From assembly GCA_004026145.2 (NCBI GenBank), contig CP034995.1:9692887-9756886 (forward strand): a stretch of DNA of 64,000 nt, in the 5' to 3' direction. Both the position numbers and the translations under genes were made by a program. The first letter of the stretch is position 1. Each line of letters starts with the position of its first letter. Of the stretch, positions 61,881 to 64,000 are shown one piece after another. This stretch comes from Takifugu bimaculatus. Taxonomy: Eukaryota > Chordata > Actinopteri > Tetraodontiformes > Tetraodontidae. The notes beneath the pieces are model-generated. The model was not told the origin of the DNA and ran no database searches. It was given only the letters and a program-made list of their open reading frames with translations.

Positions 61881-63841
61881 TGGAGGAGTGTAAGACAGCA
61901 AATCAAACGGAGGCAAAGTGTTTTTGATTGAGTTTGTTGCCATATAGAAAAACCCTTATTCTGCCTAAGCTCTAAATCTCAAATGATGAAAAGAACTAAC
62001 AAAATAATTCCTATCTGGGAAGGTAATGTGAAAGTCTATTTCCATGTGTTGTATTAAGTCACTCTGTCTGAAGCAGATAGGGATTTTCTTTTCTTTCATA
62101 TTATTTTTAAAACATGAAAATCATTGCAACACAAAGTCAGACAATCCGGTCTAAAACATGTTGCCTGGGGTTAATAAGCTTTTTAAACCGTACACCTCAG
62201 TGGTCTAAAGTCCACACCAGTCCACTCGGTGCGCTTTGTAGAAAAATACGGATAATTGCGTTGAATTTTAAAATCTCCGACACCAAAAGCTGTTCTTGCT
62301 AAAAATACCAGTTTTCTTTTTATGCTGTTTGTCCCACGGCATCTAATCCAGACGCCTCTTGCAACCACAAAGCCCCTCTAACAAACAAACACATATATAT
62401 GTACATAAATATATGCAGAAGGTTTAGGAAAACATGGCTAATCTCTGCTTTCCCCACTATATGGGAACTCTCTCGGGGGAGAAAATCAAAGTGTGTCCTT
62501 TTGCTAAACTTCACATTGGAAGCCTTTGATGGCTTCTCAGTGTCCTGTTGCTCTTCAGTTTCATCCTGATGTTTACATTTTGAGTATTTTCAAGCCTAAT
62601 GTGTCTCATCTAGATGCTTAAAAGGTGCTTCTGATGGACATGACTGAAACAGCAGAGGTTGAAGCCCAAGGGTTGAGACTGTGCTGTGAATAATGATAGA
62701 CCTCCAAATAATGAAAAGCAACACACGCTTAGAGGAATAGTAAATCGCTGTTGAATATATAAAGTAATTATGAAAGCAATCATGTTAAAAATTGTACAGC
62801 AGTTAAGTCAGGACCCATTTTTCTGCAGCTTAGATTGTCTGCTTGTTGGATAAGTCTTAAATTAAAAGTTGAGCACTGGCGGAAGGCAGGAGAACAAAGT
62901 TAATTTAAATAAAGTGTGGGCAGAAACAGAAAAGTGAAGAAATTCGTGAGCTCTTGGGTCACGGAGGACCAACAGTGTCCCGGAAAAACATGCAGAGGGA
63001 AGGGGGTGAGGTGGGGTGGGATAAGGAGGAGGAGGAAAGGAACAAGGGAGGAGAAGGATGTATAAAAAGCCGGTACTGTCTGCTTGTGCCGCTCCTTGGC
63101 TCCCACCCCCAGAGGATGGTGTGATGGGAAGGAGATGAAAGCAAGACTTTGAAGAAGGAGTGATCCATCCCTTTCTGCCACAGAGGAGGAGGAGAGGGAT
63201 CAGAGCAGAGGCACTTGACACAGCAAGAGATGTCAAGACACATCCATACAGTAGTTTTACCATTATGCACTTGACTCCTTTAAAAGGCATTTCCGAAGGT
63301 GACTTTTACACCTTATTTGATTTTGCCATGAGCGCTGCTTTCAGAAACGGACCACGTTTTTTTTTCATGTCTTTGTTACTCTTGTTCATCTTTACGTCCC
63401 ACAGGATGGCCACTAAAGCTGGAATTATCCGTTGCTTTGTTTTGAAAAAATATGCCTCCTTTTGACTCTCTTGTCTTTTGGCTCTTTTGAGGTTGGAAAC
63501 ATGCAATTTCGCTCCCGTTACTGAGGTGCAGCAGGACCGTTGCCTTGAGTCCTTGCTCAGGCGCATCCTTGAGCTACATTACGTGATGAAACCACGCCTG
63601 GTGATACAGGGTACAGGAACCTTTTTCACTGAAGATGAAGTTAAGATGATCAGGATCAACTAATATCAATAGCTATTGGGGCAAATTTTAAATTAAATGT
63701 CACCCCTTTTGGCAATCCTCTGAAGGTGTTCTGGCATCTTCCCCTACTTCCAGAACACCTTCCATGTTCTGTCTCCCCTGGGGCACAAACCAAGAACTAG
63801 CCTCTTCTCAGCCTAGTTCCCAACAGACTGAGCTAAAATAA

Positions 63842-63903
63842 GATGGTACAGTATGGTATGGTATAGAATGGTATGCTATGGTATGCTATGGTATGGCATG
63901 GTT
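63842..63903. repeat. imperfect (TATGG)n pentanucleotide repeat
   Basis: About 60 bp of TATGG units with single-base variants (TATGC, TATAG, GCATGG). Confidence 0.93.
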
Positions 63904-64000
63904 CTATCACTCCATTGTGAACTGAGAAAGCCAAACAAACAAAGAGAAAATGGAAAATAATGTACTTTCTACCTAAGGTTCCATCCAATCCTGTACAAAC

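Overview
This window reads as nuclear genomic DNA of a teleost fish. The evidence is GT-AG split genes that clearly match vertebrate proteins, two very short introns (82 and 106 bp), very abundant (CA)n/(GT)n and other microsatellites, and fish-type LINE and DNA-transposon debris. I cannot name the species. There is no bacterial or viral gene organisation, and nearly all open frames in the window are chance or simple-repeat translations.

Layout. (1) About 1-23,559, minus strand: tusc3 (N33), the Ost3/Ost6-type thioredoxin-like subunit of the STT3B oligosaccharyltransferase. I resolved coding exons 1 to 8 to the base. They give 904 nt in one open frame, about 301 residues from the signal peptide to the third membrane segment. 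The last exons, expected to encode the fourth membrane segment and C-terminus, lie beyond the left edge. (2) 23,560-27,780: a short intergenic stretch. On the tusc3 side it has a ZNF143/THAP11-type motif and two CCAAT boxes. On the other side it has alternating polypurine and polypyrimidine tracts and a CpG-rich leader. (3) 27,781-27,819, plus strand: the first coding exon of sgcz (zeta-sarcoglycan), 13 codons ending in a GT donor. (4) 27,820-64,000: all apparently sgcz intron 1, more than 36 kb with no recognisable second exon. It holds many microsatellites, long G and C homopolymers, a decayed LINE open-frame fragment, a probable DNA-transposon relic, perfect short inverted repeats, an intronic CpG island followed by a (CT)n tract at about 47.75-48.18 kb, and several stretches that look like conserved non-coding DNA.

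How the genes relate: tusc3 and sgcz are divergent (head-to-head), with start codons about 4.2 kb apart. They are also neighbours and divergent on human 8p22, so this is conserved synteny with a compact intergenic region. Their products work in different places: N-glycosylation and Mg2+ transport in the ER for TUSC3, and the muscle dystrophin-glycoprotein complex for zeta-sarcoglycan. Sarcoglycans are N-glycosylated, but a functional reason for the pairing is only inference.

I found no convincing new biological system. The points most worth a second look are the intronic CpG island (possible alternative promoter), the ZNF143-type motif at the tusc3 promoter, the G49...C26 homopolymer pair, and the perfect inverted repeats at 35.6 and 60.2 kb.
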